Positions 35,256 to 43,739 of a DNA stretch of 64,000 nt are shown here, piece by piece. This DNA is from Ruegeria sp. HKCCA6707 (GTDB lineage Bacteria > Pseudomonadota > Alphaproteobacteria > Rhodobacterales > Rhodobacteraceae), in assembly GCF_013033515.1 (NCBI RefSeq), contig NZ_WQEG01000001.1:558001-622000 (forward strand), in the 5' to 3' direction. The notes below the pieces were generated by a model. It worked only from the letters and a program-made list of their open reading frames with translations. It was not told where the DNA came from and searched no databases. Made by a program: the position numbers and the translations under genes. How positions within the stretch are numbered: the stretch's first letter is position 1; the number at the start of each line of letters is the position of its first letter.

Positions 35256-35593
35256 TCGAATATTGGCACAATCCACGTTGTTCAAAATCGCGCGCGGGCC
35301 TCGCGTTGCTGCAAGATCAAGGCGCGCAGATTGAGGTTCGGAAATATCTTGAGGATGCGCCCACGACCGCTGAGATCCGGGCCGCGCTAAAGAAGTTGGG
35401 TCTCCCCGCCATCGATATGATGCGCAAAGGCGAAAAGACCTTCAAGGCGCTGGGGCTTTCGAAGACAGACTCAGAGGACGTGTTAATCCAGGCTATGGCG
35501 GACAACCCGATCCTGATCGAGCGCCCTTTGGCCATCGCTGGTGACAAAGCGGCGCTTGGACGCCCGCCCGAGACCCTGCTGGAGTTGCTTTAG
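35252..35593 (+). CDS. ArsC/YffB-like thioredoxin-fold protein
   Basis: A 113-residue member of the ArsC/Spx/YffB family. The active-site [15 protein letters not shown] keeps the catalytic Cys (residue 10), and [22 protein letters not shown] supplies the C-terminal motif. Members annotated as glutaredoxin-dependent arsenate reductases often have other roles. Two starts are possible. ATG at 35246 has GAGAGGA ending at its doorstep, whereas GTG at 35252 has the same motif at proper spacing and forms a GTGA overlap with pyrD; I prefer GTG. The 3' end overlaps the convergent MATE gene by 4 bp. Confidence 0.85.
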   Translation: MIEYWHNPRCSKSRAGLALLQDQGAQIEVRKYLEDAPTTAEIRAALKKLGLPAIDMMRKGEKTFKALGLSKTDSEDVLIQAMADNPILIERPLAIAGDKAALGRPPETLLELL

Positions 35594-36906
35594 GCCACCC
35601 CCGCCTCAAGCTTTGGATAGCGCCATCCCAGCGTGAGACCGCGCGCGATGTTCAAAACCATCAGCGCGGCCCACAGCCCGTGATTGCCCATCATGGGCAC
35701 CAGAACGAACAGAGCCAACACGTAGATCGCAACAGACTGGATCATCGCGTTTCGCATGGCCCGGGTCCAGGTGGCGCCGATATAGATGCCATCAAACATC
35801 CAGCTTGCCACCCCGATCACAGGGGCAAGAGCCGCCCAGATCAAATAGTCTCGTGCCGCCAACCGAACCTCAGGTGATGTTGACATCAGGTCGATCAGCG
35901 CGGGCCCTGCAAGGAAAAAGATTAGCCCCAGCATGATGGCCCCCGCCACGCCCCATTGGGACGCCATGATCGAGGCCTGCCTGACCGCGCCCCGGTTACG
36001 TGCACCCACCGCGCCACCCACCAGCGCCTCGGCGGAAAAGGCGAACCCGTCCAGCGCAAAGGCGGTGATCTCAAGAAACTGCAACAGCACCTGATTGGCT
36101 GCCAGAGTTACGTCCCCAAGATCAGACCCGACAAACAGAAACGTGGTGAAAGACCCGGTCAGCAGGACAGACCGGATCATGATATCCGTATTCACCTGCA
36201 ACATCCGCTTAAGCCGTTGGGCATCAAAGATGCGCGGCCAATCTTTCCATCTTTGGCCGGCAAAGCCTTCGCGGCACAACCATACGCCCAGCGCCAGCCC
36301 TGACCATTCGGCAATCAGCGTAGCGATGGCCACGCCCTCCACGCCCCAGCCCAGCCCCAGAACGAACCACAGATCGAGCACAATATTCAGCCCGTTCATC
36401 CAGATCTGCAAAAGAAACACGCCGCGCGTGCGTTCGATAGCAATCAACCAGCCTGTGATCGCATACAGCGCAATCGTCGCGGGCGCCCCCCAGATGCGGA
36501 TTTCCAGGTAATCCCGCGTCAGTGCCTCAACCTCGGGGCTGGCGGGTGACAGGGCAAACGCGCCCCAGAACAAACCCAGCTGCGCCACGATCATGATCAA
36601 ACCGGCTGTGCCCCCAAGCAGCAAACCGCGCATCAGGAGCGCACCTGTCTCGGCTGTGTCCCCGGCCCCGCGCGCCTGTGCGGCCAGACCGGTTGTGCCC
36701 ATGCGTAGAAATCCGAAGATCCAATAGATCGCCGACAGGATCACAGCGCCCATGCCAACCGCCCCGATCGGGGCCGCCTGCCCCATCTGCCCGACCACAC
36801 CGGTATCGACCGCACCCAAAATGGGCACGGTCGCATTTGACAGCACAATCGGCAGCGCGATCTTCAGAACGCGCCGATGGGTGATGGGCGCGTTGGCGTC
36901 CTCCAC
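35590..36906 (-). CDS. MATE family efflux transporter (DinF-like)
   Basis: A 438-residue polytopic membrane protein with about 12 helices. The N terminus LKIALPIVLSNATVPILGAVDTGVVGQ (in parts) and GTTGLAAQARGAGD are characteristic of the DinF branch of MATE exporters, with the matching second-half segment GAVGARNRGAVRQ. These carriers extrude drugs or metabolites using Na+ or H+. The start is GTG (36906-36904), two bases after the upstream thioesterase stop, with AAGGG at good spacing. Confidence 0.92.
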   Translation of the reverse strand: MEDANAPITHRRVLKIALPIVLSNATVPILGAVDTGVVGQMGQAAPIGAVGMGAVILSAIYWIFGFLRMGTTGLAAQARGAGDTAETGALLMRGLLLGGTAGLIMIVAQLGLFWGAFALSPASPEVEALTRDYLEIRIWGAPATIALYAITGWLIAIERTRGVFLLQIWMNGLNIVLDLWFVLGLGWGVEGVAIATLIAEWSGLALGVWLCREGFAGQRWKDWPRIFDAQRLKRMLQVNTDIMIRSVLLTGSFTTFLFVGSDLGDVTLAANQVLLQFLEITAFALDGFAFSAEALVGGAVGARNRGAVRQASIMASQWGVAGAIMLGLIFFLAGPALIDLMSTSPEVRLAARDYLIWAALAPVIGVASWMFDGIYIGATWTRAMRNAMIQSVAIYVLALFVLVPMMGNHGLWAALMVLNIARGLTLGWRYPKLEAGVA

Positions 36907-36908
36907 AC

Positions 36909-37427
36909 TCAGCCCTTTGGTTTGGGGGGTTGCGGCATCAGGAAATGCCCGGTTCCCTGTGCAAACAGTTTCGCGTGATTATCTTGCCAGGCTTCGACCC
37001 GGACCGAAGCATAGCGCCGCCCCGACCTGTTCACAAATGCGCGCGCATAGGCGTCGCGTGGTAGGCCCGAGCGCAGATAATCGACCGTGAAATCGATCGT
37101 TTTGGGAAAGCGGATGCTTTCGTCGGTCAGGATGTCCTGTGCTTCAATCTCGCCGCTTTCAATTCTGGGAAACATGGTTTCCCAACTCAGCGTGATCACG
37201 GCGGTCACTTCCAGAAAAGCCGCGGTGACACCGCCATGAATCGCGGGTAGAAAAGGATTGCCAATCAGCTTTTCGTCAAAGTTCAACACACCCGTCAGCT
37301 CGTCGCCGCGCCGATCAAAGGTGATGTCGAGAAAGCGGATATAGGGCACGCCTTCGACCAGCGCTTTAAGCGCCGCGTCACGGCGTTGCTTGACCACCTG
37401 CATGGGTTCTGGACGGGAGCGCGCCAT
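36909..37427 (-). CDS. PaaI-type hotdog thioesterase family protein
   Basis: A 172-residue hotdog-fold protein related to acyl-CoA thioesterases. The fold signature is LIGNPFLPAIHGGVTAAFLEVTAV (the IHGG helix start), with strands IDFTVDYLRSGLPRDAYARA and YASVRVEAWQDN. I chose the ATG at 37427 immediately after the upstream gene's stop over a longer extension into that gene. It is tandem with another hotdog protein, and together they may form a hetero-oligomer or simply be paralogues; the acyl substrate is unknown. Confidence 0.85.
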   Translation of the reverse strand: MARSRPEPMQVVKQRRDAALKALVEGVPYIRFLDITFDRRGDELTGVLNFDEKLIGNPFLPAIHGGVTAAFLEVTAVITLSWETMFPRIESGEIEAQDILTDESIRFPKTIDFTVDYLRSGLPRDAYARAFVNRSGRRYASVRVEAWQDNHAKLFAQGTGHFLMPQPPKPKG

Positions 37428-37428
37428 C

Positions 37429-37848
37429 TTAACCACCCTCAACGGTAAAGGCACCGGACGCGGTTGCGACCGGTGTTTCCTGGTCATCATCCGTTGCGGT
37501 GGCCCGCACAAAAGCCACGTTGCGCGTGATGTGATAGCAGGTGGCGCGGGTCCGTATGCTTTGCCCCGGTGTGGCGGCTCGCATGTAATCGATACGCAGA
37601 TCTATTGTTGCTGTTCCGCCAGGCGCTGAAGGATGGCTCATGACCGCCGCTCCGCAACAGGTATCCAGCATCGTCGACACCGCGCCCCCATGGATAACAC
37701 CGGTGCGCGGATCACCGATCAGCTGCGCATTGTATGGCATCGTGATCTCAGCCTCTCCTTCGCCAATGCTGGTCAGGTTCAGCCCCAGCGCCTTGGCGTG
37801 CGGGATCGCCTCAATGAACTGACGGGCTAAAACTGTCTTGTCTACCAT
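37429..37848 (-). CDS. PaaI family thioesterase
   Basis: A 139-residue hotdog thioesterase. HAKALGLNLTSIGEGEAEITMPY leads to the signature GVIHGGAVSTMLDTCCGAAVM (in parts), followed by TIDLRIDYMRAATPGQSI. The start is ATG at 37848. It is the first gene of a minus-strand run (two thioesterases, then MATE), divergent from a MerR gene 116 bp away. It shares the hotdog core with its downstream neighbour but clearly differs in sequence. Confidence 0.9.
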   Translation of the reverse strand: MVDKTVLARQFIEAIPHAKALGLNLTSIGEGEAEITMPYNAQLIGDPRTGVIHGGAVSTMLDTCCGAAVMSHPSAPGGTATIDLRIDYMRAATPGQSIRTRATCYHITRNVAFVRATATDDDQETPVATASGAFTVEGG

Positions 37849-37964
37849 GGGCTTGCGTCCTGTTCTGGTCGTGCCCCTTTATGAGCCCGCACCACCAGAA
37901 AGAGCAACCCCGGCTGTTGCGCTGCCCACAGTGACCGCCTAACGTGCAGCCGAGGAGGAAAGGT

Positions 37965-38333
37965 ATGTCGGAAAGCCGTTTGACACTGAACGAAATGTGC
38001 GACGCGTTTGACGTGACCAAACGTACATTGCGCTATTACGAATATATCGAACTCCTTCAGCCAGAACGTGAGGGGCGAACGCGCTACTACGGCCCGCGCG
38101 AACGCGCCCGTATGAAGCTGATCATGCGCGGTCGGACATTCGGCTTTTCGCTGGAAGAAATCCGTCAATGGCTGCTGATCTACGAGGATCAGGGCAACCA
38201 GGCGCAAATGGCGGCATTCATCGAAATGGCGGATCGTCAGATGCCCGAGTTGCAAAAGCAACGCGAACAGTTGGACGAAGCCATGACGGCCTTGCAGGAA
38301 CTGCGCGACCAAACTGCAAAGCTGCTGAAATAG
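37965..38333 (+). CDS. MerR family transcriptional regulator (first of two)
   Basis: A 122-residue MerR regulator. The winged-helix domain is LTLNEMCDAFDVTKRTLRYYEYIELLQP (in parts), then the wing [12 protein letters not shown], followed by a C-terminal dimerisation coiled coil (about residues 85-122). No metal-binding cysteine cluster is present, so it is not a metal sensor. The ATG at 37965 has an excellent GAGGAGGAAAGG leader, which excludes an upstream start. It is closely related to the second MerR 250 bp downstream and may share its control of the acyl-CoA genes. Confidence 0.9.
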   Translation: MSESRLTLNEMCDAFDVTKRTLRYYEYIELLQPEREGRTRYYGPRERARMKLIMRGRTFGFSLEEIRQWLLIYEDQGNQAQMAAFIEMADRQMPELQKQREQLDEAMTALQELRDQTAKLLK

Positions 38334-38470
38334 ATCACACACCGCGGCGGCCTGACCTGTGCATCTGCGCGCTCCAGGCACGAAGGTCGTTGCAGTTCTC
38401 CCTACACCTGAAATTTGGGCTGCCCTAGGGGCAAGAAAATTACAACGCGGCCCATTTACGCGAATGGAAG

Positions 38471-38518
38471 TTACGTCAACTTTTTTGTGACGCAGCGTCC
38501 ACATTACGTAAACGTCAT
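38471..38518. promoter_or_regulatory. Candidate MerR (LiuR-like) operators before the second merR gene
   Basis: Two ACGT-centred inverted repeats lie 70-117 bp before the second merR start. The stronger, at 38503-38518, is ATTACGTAAACGTCAT. The other is CGTCA/TGACG around 9 bases at 38474-38492. As I recall, LiuR, a MerR regulator of acyl-CoA and branched-chain amino-acid catabolism, binds a TTTACGTAAACGT-like site. This supports autoregulation of the merR and acyl-CoA dehydrogenase unit. The remainder of the 254-bp gap (38334-38587) holds no gene. Confidence 0.6.
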
Positions 38519-38587
38519 CGGCATGTTGTAAAACACGCAACGACTGCGCAAGTCGGTTGGCATGACGCCAGTGATGAGAGTTGAGAC

Positions 38588-38989
38588 ATGACCGAAGACC
38601 TGATGACGATCCGCGAGATGTGCGAGGCCTATGATGTCACGCCGCGCACCCTGCGGTTTTATGAGGCGAAAGAGCTTTTGTTTCCAATCCGCGAAGGCCA
38701 AAAGCGTTTGTTCACCAAACGCGACCGTGCGCGCCTGAAGCTGATTCTGCGCGGAAAACGGTTTGGCTTCAGCCTCGAAGAGATCCGTCAACTTCTGGAT
38801 CTGTACCACGTGGGCGACCAGCAGCTCACCCAGATGTGCCGGACATATGAGATCGCGACCGAGCGTCTGGCCGATATGGAATCGCGCCGGGACGAGCTGA
38901 CACAGGCCATCGACGATCTGAAAGAACAGCTACGCTGGGGCGAAAAAGTCATTGCTTCGATGAAACAGGAAAAGAAGGCGGCTGAATAA
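38588..38989 (+). CDS. MerR family transcriptional regulator (second, LiuR-like)
   Basis: A 133-residue MerR regulator. Its helix-turn-helix reads [21 protein letters not shown], with the wing [16 protein letters not shown] and a long C-terminal coiled coil ending KQEKKAAE. It has no metal-ligand Cys set. The acyl-CoA dehydrogenase gene starts 37 bp downstream with its own AGGGAGG, so the two are probably one transcript. Context and the ACGT operators suggest it senses an acyl-CoA or related metabolite, as inferred for LiuR/PsrA-like MerR proteins. Confidence 0.9.
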   Translation: MTEDLMTIREMCEAYDVTPRTLRFYEAKELLFPIREGQKRLFTKRDRARLKLILRGKRFGFSLEEIRQLLDLYHVGDQQLTQMCRTYEIATERLADMESRRDELTQAIDDLKEQLRWGEKVIASMKQEKKAAE

Positions 38990-39026
38990 GCCCGCCCTCT
39001 GGACAGACGAAACCAGGGAGGTTCAC

Positions 39027-40808
39027 ATGCCCATCTACACCGCGCCCACCAAAGATACCCAATTCATCCTGCATGACGTTCTGAACGTCTCGCAGTCGGA
39101 CATCCCAGGCTATGATGAGCTGGAAGCCGATTTCACCGGCGCCGTGCTGGAAGAAGCCGGCAAAGTCGCCAGCAACGTCCTGCACCCGTTGAATGTGGTA
39201 GGTGACACCGAAGGGTGTCGGTTGGAAAACGGCGTCGTTTACACGCCCACTGGTTTCAAAGACGCATTTGAGCAAGTCAAGGAAGGCGGCTGGACCGGAC
39301 TGGACATGCCCGAGGAATATGGCGGGCAGAACATGCCCTACGTGATGGGCACAGCAGTGGGTGAGATGTTCTCGGCCGCAAACCAGGCCTTTACCATGTA
39401 TCAGGGCCTGACGCATGGCGCGGCTTCGGCGATTCTGGCCCACGGCACGGACGAGCAAAAGAACACCTATCTGCCCAACATGGTCAGCTGCGAGTGGACC
39501 GGCACCATGAACCTGACCGAGCCCCATTGCGGAACCGATCTGGGCCTGATGCGCACCAAGGCGGAACCGCAAGCAAATGGTAGCTATAAAATCTCGGGCC
39601 AAAAGATCTTCATCTCGGCCGGAGAGCATGACATGGCCGATAACATCATTCACTTGGTGCTGGCCAAGATCGTTGGCGGCCCTGAGGGAATCAAGGGCGT
39701 GTCGCTGTTTATCGTGCCCAAATTCCACGTAAACGAAGATGGCAGCCTGGGCGCGCGCAACGGAGTGGCCTGCGGCAATATCGAAGAGAAAATGGGCATC
39801 CACGGCAATTCGACCTGTGTGATGAACTATGACGAAGCGACCGGCTATCTTCTGGGCGAAGAACACAAAGGCATGCGCGCCATGTTCACCATGATGAACG
39901 AGGCCCGTCTGGGCGTTGGCATGCAGGGGCTGGCACAAGCCGAGGCCGCCTATCAGAACGCAGTGGATTACGCCAAGGACCGGCTGCAGGGCCGCGACGT
40001 AACCGGTGTGAAAAACCCCGATGGCCCGGCTGACCCGCTGATCGTACACCCCGATATCCGCCGCAACCTGATGGATCAGAAAAGCTTTACGGAAGGCGCA
40101 CGCGCGTTCATCCTGTGGGGCGCCACAATGATCGACAAAGCACACCGGTCCGGTGACAAGGATGCGGATGGCCTGATCTCGCTGCTGACGCCGGTGATCA
40201 AGGGCTTTTTGACAGACGAAGGCTATGACATGACCGTACAGGCCCAGCAGGTCTATGGTGGCCATGGCTACATCGAAGAATGGGGTATGTCGCAATACAC
40301 CCGCGATGCCCGGATTGCGATGATCTATGAGGGGGCCAACGGCGTTCAGGCTCTGGACCTTGTGGGCCGGAAACTGGCGCAGGATGGCGGCAAGCATGTC
40401 ATGGCGTTCTTCGAGATGGTCAAGAGCTTTTGCAAAGAGAACGGCGGCAAAGACGAAGCATATGACAAAGCCTTTATCGAACCGCTGAAGGCCGCGTCAA
40501 AGGATCTGCAGGCTGCGGGCATGTACTTCATGCAAGAAGGCATGAAAAATCCGAACAATGCGCTGTCTGGATCTTACGACTTTATGCACATGTTCGGCCA
40601 TGTGTGCCTGGGTTTGATGTGGGCACAGATGGCGAAGGCCGCGCAAGATGCTCTGGACAGCGGTGCATCGGATACTGCGTTCTACGAGACCAAGATCACC
40701 ACCGGCCGTTTCTATATGGCGCGCCGCCTGCCCGCCACCGCAATGCACCTCGCCCGCATTCAGACCGGGGCAGACACCGTGATGTCATTGGACGCAGCGC
40801 AATTCTGA
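39027..40808 (+). CDS. Acyl-CoA dehydrogenase, long form (DmdC-like subfamily)
   Basis: A 593-residue FAD-dependent acyl-CoA dehydrogenase, longer than the ~380-residue classic type. It has the extra N-terminal [20 protein letters not shown] and a C-terminal extension typical of the FadE-like/DmdC group. Core motifs are [20 protein letters not shown] (FAD/substrate loop), [16 protein letters not shown], and [21 protein letters not shown] (in parts), with the likely catalytic base in [13 protein letters not shown]. DmdC oxidises 3-methylmercaptopropionyl-CoA in DMSP demethylation, but many paralogues act on fatty or branched acyl-CoAs, so the substrate is not assigned. Confidence 0.9.
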   Translation: MPIYTAPTKDTQFILHDVLNVSQSDIPGYDELEADFTGAVLEEAGKVASNVLHPLNVVGDTEGCRLENGVVYTPTGFKDAFEQVKEGGWTGLDMPEEYGGQNMPYVMGTAVGEMFSAANQAFTMYQGLTHGAASAILAHGTDEQKNTYLPNMVSCEWTGTMNLTEPHCGTDLGLMRTKAEPQANGSYKISGQKIFISAGEHDMADNIIHLVLAKIVGGPEGIKGVSLFIVPKFHVNEDGSLGARNGVACGNIEEKMGIHGNSTCVMNYDEATGYLLGEEHKGMRAMFTMMNEARLGVGMQGLAQAEAAYQNAVDYAKDRLQGRDVTGVKNPDGPADPLIVHPDIRRNLMDQKSFTEGARAFILWGATMIDKAHRSGDKDADGLISLLTPVIKGFLTDEGYDMTVQAQQVYGGHGYIEEWGMSQYTRDARIAMIYEGANGVQALDLVGRKLAQDGGKHVMAFFEMVKSFCKENGGKDEAYDKAFIEPLKAASKDLQAAGMYFMQEGMKNPNNALSGSYDFMHMFGHVCLGLMWAQMAKAAQDALDSGASDTAFYETKITTGRFYMARRLPATAMHLARIQTGADTVMSLDAAQF

Positions 40809-40863
40809 TCGCAGTCTGGGCCTGGACGGATTTGCCCAGGCCCACCCGCATAAAGGAGATCTG

Positions 40864-41076
40864 ATGCCCAAACGCTTTCGCCTGACCCGCCGCTTTCCGG
40901 TCGCCATGACCGAAGACGGCTACCGCAAGCTTCGCGGCTTTGCCCGCGAGGCAGGTTTGGACGAAGGCGAGGCTCTGTCGTTTCTGTTCGAGAACTTCAA
41001 CAGCGTCATAAATGAGGAAAACCTGACCCACCGCCTGCGCATCTTCAACTCGGAACTGGAAGCGCGCAAAAGATGA
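40864..41076 (+). CDS. Small ribbon-helix-helix-like protein
   Basis: A 70-residue basic protein with a strong AGGAGA ribosome-binding site and ATG at 40864. The pattern FPVAMTEDGYRKLRGFAREAG followed by DEGEALSFLFENF resembles the strand-helix-helix of Arc/MetJ-type DNA-binding proteins. The C-terminal helix ends in ELEARKR. I do not recognise a named family. Placed between the acyl-CoA dehydrogenase and the inverted-repeat interval, it could be a local regulator; that is only inference. Confidence 0.6.
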   Translation: MPKRFRLTRRFPVAMTEDGYRKLRGFAREAGLDEGEALSFLFENFNSVINEENLTHRLRIFNSELEARKR

Positions 41077-41134
41077 TGCAGGGCTCAATATTAACCACTT
41101 CACCTACGGCAAAGTCTAAATCCGCCTCCGGCGG

Positions 41135-41347
41135 CCGTATTTGGAACGAGAAGAAGGCACAGTCTCATCCACCCCGCCATCTGGGTCGCAAACTTAACTG
41201 GAAAAACGCAACCGGGACGGCGGGGCTTCTCCTCGTACGGTCATCGGCTCGGCAGCCTGTACCACACACTGGACAAGGCCACATTAACCTTAATGAAGCC
41301 TTACGACGTGAGAAAAACCCCTTGGCTTCTTCTCGTCATAAATACGG
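41135..41347. repeat. 213-bp interval bounded by a 24-bp inverted repeat
   Basis: The segment CCGTATTTGGAACGAGAAGA..., at 41135-41158, recurs inverted at 41324-41347 with 20 of 24 bases matching. A shorter inverted version (GGCTTCTCCTCGTACGG) lies at 41224-41240. A GCCTCCGGCGG stretch abuts the left copy. The interval and its flanks (41077-41389) are otherwise without a convincing gene; the frame crossing it has unlikely composition. It may be a structured RNA, a transcription attenuator or a mobile-repeat pair. The GST gene starts 43 bp after the right copy. Confidence 0.65.
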
Positions 41348-41389
41348 AAAATCCGACCTATCCAAACGCGCCACGGGAGGGGCGTTGAA

Positions 41390-42028
41390 ATGACAATCAA
41401 ACTTCACTGTTTCGGAGAAAGCGGCAATTCCTACAAAGCGGCCCTTGCGCTTGAGATGTCGGGGCTAGAATGGGAGCCTGTCTTTGTCGACTTTTTCAAC
41501 GGCGAGACGCGTACACCGGAATATCGCAGCGAAGTCAACGCGTTGGGTGAGGCGCCAGTTTTGGTTGATGGGGAGTTCAGCCTCTCTCAGTCAGGTGCGA
41601 TCCAGGCTTATGTTACCGAAAAGTCTAGCAAGTTCGGCGGAAAAGACCGGCAAGAGCGGTATGACGTGCTTCGCTGGGTCCTGTGGGACAATCACAAGCT
41701 CAGCTCAATGGCGGGGTTGACCCGGTTCCTGATCAATTTCTTGCCCGAACAACATCGCAACCCAGATGTCATCGCCTTTAACCAAGGGCGTCTGAAAGCG
41801 GCTTACGACACGCTCAACACCCATCTGGAGGGGCGCGACTGGATTGTCGGCGATGGCATCACAAATGCCGATCTCAGCTGTTGCGGCTATCTTTATTACC
41901 CCGAGCCATTTGGCTTTGACCGCACCGATTGGCCCCATATCGATGCCTGGCTGACGCGCCTGTCTGCTCAGCCCGGCTGGAAACACCCCTATGACCTGAT
42001 GCCCGGCAACCCGTCGGATCGCGCTTAA
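41390..42028 (+). CDS. Glutathione S-transferase family protein
   Basis: A 212-residue GST. The N-terminal thioredoxin fold has CFGESGNSYKAALALEMSGL (the usual Ser/Tyr/Cys site falls around GNSYK) and LGEAPVLVDGEFSLSQSGAI, the glutathione-binding Pro/Ser loop. A helical C-terminal domain contains DGITNADLSCCGYLYYP. The ATG at 41390 follows GGGAGG. It is probably co-transcribed with the thiolase, whose start is 11 bp downstream. The co-substrate is unknown. Confidence 0.9.
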   Translation: MTIKLHCFGESGNSYKAALALEMSGLEWEPVFVDFFNGETRTPEYRSEVNALGEAPVLVDGEFSLSQSGAIQAYVTEKSSKFGGKDRQERYDVLRWVLWDNHKLSSMAGLTRFLINFLPEQHRNPDVIAFNQGRLKAAYDTLNTHLEGRDWIVGDGITNADLSCCGYLYYPEPFGFDRTDWPHIDAWLTRLSAQPGWKHPYDLMPGNPSDRA

Positions 42029-42039
42029 GGAGAAGACCT

Positions 42040-43251
42040 ATGACCGAAGCTTATATCTATGACGCCCTGCGTACCCCGCGCGGAAAGGGCCGCAAAGATG
42101 GCAGCCTGCACGAGGTGACCTCGGTGCGTCTGTCCGCCCTGACGCTGAACGCGATGAAAGAGCGCAACAATCTTGAAGGTCGTGCCGTTGAAGACGTGAT
42201 CTGGGGCAATGTCACGCAGGTGATGGAGCAAGGCGGCTGTCTGGCGCGATCCGCCGTGTTGGCCTCTGATCTGGACCAATCGATACCCGGTCTGGCGATC
42301 AACCGCTTTTGCGCCAGCGGAATGGAAGCCGTGAACCTGGCTGCAAACCAGGTCAAAGGTGGCGCGGGCGACGCTTACATCGCCGGTGGTGTCGAGATGA
42401 TGGGTCGCGTCAAAATGGGTAGCGATGGTGCCGCAATCGCCGTTGATCCCTCTTTGGCGATGGAGACCTATTTTGTCCCGCAGGGCATTTCGGCCGATAT
42501 CATCGCCACCGAATACGGGTTCAGCCGCGATGACGCTGATGCCCTGGCGGTCGAGTCACAAAGACGCGCGGCAGCCGCTTGGGAAGACAATCGCTTTGAA
42601 AAGTCGGTCATTTCCGTCACCGACCAGAACGGCCTGACCATTCTGGACCGTGATGAATATATGCGCCCAGGCACCGATATGCAGACACTTGGCGCTCTGA
42701 ACCCGTCTTTTCAGATGATGGGTGAGCAGATGCCCGGTTTCGACAAGGTGGCCATGCTGAAATATCCGCATCTTGAGCGGATCAACCATATCCACCACGC
42801 TGGCAATAGCTCGGGCATTGTTGACGGCGCTGCGGCGGTTCTGATCGGCAACAAGGAATTTGGTGAGAAATACGGCCTCAAGCCACGTGCGCGCATCAGG
42901 GCAACCGCCAAGATCGGCACTGATCCCACCATCATGCTGACCGGCCCGGTTCCAGTGACCGAGAAGATTCTGGCCGATAATGGCATGAAGATCAGCGATC
43001 TGGATCTGTTTGAAGTGAATGAAGCCTTCGCCTCGGTCGTGTTGCGGTTCCAGCAGGCATTTGACGTCGATCCGGCAGTGGTGAACGTCAATGGTGGTTC
43101 GATTGCGATGGGGCATCCGCTGGGTGCAACTGGCGCGATGATCATCGGCACACTGCTGGATGAGTTGGAACGTCAGGACAAGGAAACCGGCCTGGCCACG
43201 CTCTGCATCGCGTCCGGCATGGGCGCCGCAACCATTATCGAGCGTGTCTGA
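42040..43251 (+). CDS. Acetyl-CoA C-acyltransferase (thiolase)
   Basis: The thiolytic step of beta-oxidation, or acetoacetyl-CoA thiolase. The 403 residues contain the acylated Cys91 in NRFCASGMEAVN, NEAFASVVLRFQQ, GGSIAMGHPLGATGA with the catalytic His, and the C-terminal Cys in CIASGMGAAT. The start has AGGAGA upstream. Its position just ahead of the fadB-like gene points to a degradative FadA-like thiolase. Confidence 0.94.
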   Translation: MTEAYIYDALRTPRGKGRKDGSLHEVTSVRLSALTLNAMKERNNLEGRAVEDVIWGNVTQVMEQGGCLARSAVLASDLDQSIPGLAINRFCASGMEAVNLAANQVKGGAGDAYIAGGVEMMGRVKMGSDGAAIAVDPSLAMETYFVPQGISADIIATEYGFSRDDADALAVESQRRAAAAWEDNRFEKSVISVTDQNGLTILDRDEYMRPGTDMQTLGALNPSFQMMGEQMPGFDKVAMLKYPHLERINHIHHAGNSSGIVDGAAAVLIGNKEFGEKYGLKPRARIRATAKIGTDPTIMLTGPVPVTEKILADNGMKISDLDLFEVNEAFASVVLRFQQAFDVDPAVVNVNGGSIAMGHPLGATGAMIIGTLLDELERQDKETGLATLCIASGMGAATIIERV

Positions 43252-43739
43252 TGCCCAAACTGGATCTTTCGAAAATCCCGTTCCAAAGCCGCACCTCCTA
43301 TCCCGGGAAACTGGCCGATGCAGTCTCGGGCCGCTCTGGCCAGGCGCTGGGGGATGCAGGCGGGCTGACTCAATTCGGGGTCAACATCGTGCGACTTGAA
43401 CCGGGCGGTTTGTCCTCGCTGCGCCATTACCACATGGAGCAGGATGAGTTCGCCATCATGCTCAGCGGCAGGTGCGTTTTGATCGACGATGACGGCGAGC
43501 ATGAGATGTTGCCCGGCGATTGCGCGACCTGGCCTGCCGGTGAGGCCAATGGCCATCACCTTGTGAACAAAACCGACGCGCCTGCGAGTTTTCTGGTGGT
43601 GGGCACTCGGACCCCGACAGAAACCGCCTATTACAGCGACCTGGACATGATGGTGAAGGATGATGAGAACGGTTTCTCTTTCACACGTAAAGATGGCAGC
43701 CCGCTGACACCTGACCAGATTGGAGATGACAATGACTGA
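43251..43739 (+). CDS. Single-domain cupin protein
   Basis: A 162-residue cupin. The first metal motif is visible in SLRHYHMEQDEFAIMLSG (His, His, Glu), followed by LLPGD-type MLPGDCATWPAGEANGHH with the second-motif His. A C-terminal Tyr/Asp-rich tail follows. Its first base is the last base of the thiolase stop, and it overlaps the fadB-like gene by 8 bp, so it is embedded in the beta-oxidation unit. The role there (metal-dependent enzyme or sensor) is unknown. Confidence 0.85.
   Translation: MPKLDLSKIPFQSRTSYPGKLADAVSGRSGQALGDAGGLTQFGVNIVRLEPGGLSSLRHYHMEQDEFAIMLSGRCVLIDDDGEHEMLPGDCATWPAGEANGHHLVNKTDAPASFLVVGTRTPTETAYYSDLDMMVKDDENGFSFTRKDGSPLTPDQIGDDND

Noticed and set aside
39027-40808. 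Naming the acyl-CoA dehydrogenase dmdC
   Set aside because: The long-form family has many paralogues, and no other DMSP genes (dmdA, dmdB, dmdD) are in the window.
41073-41393. 106-residue plus-strand reading frame through the inverted-repeat interval
   Set aside because: Its composition is unlike the neighbouring proteins, it has no family resemblance, and the frame is explained by the repeat structure. I treat the region as non-coding.
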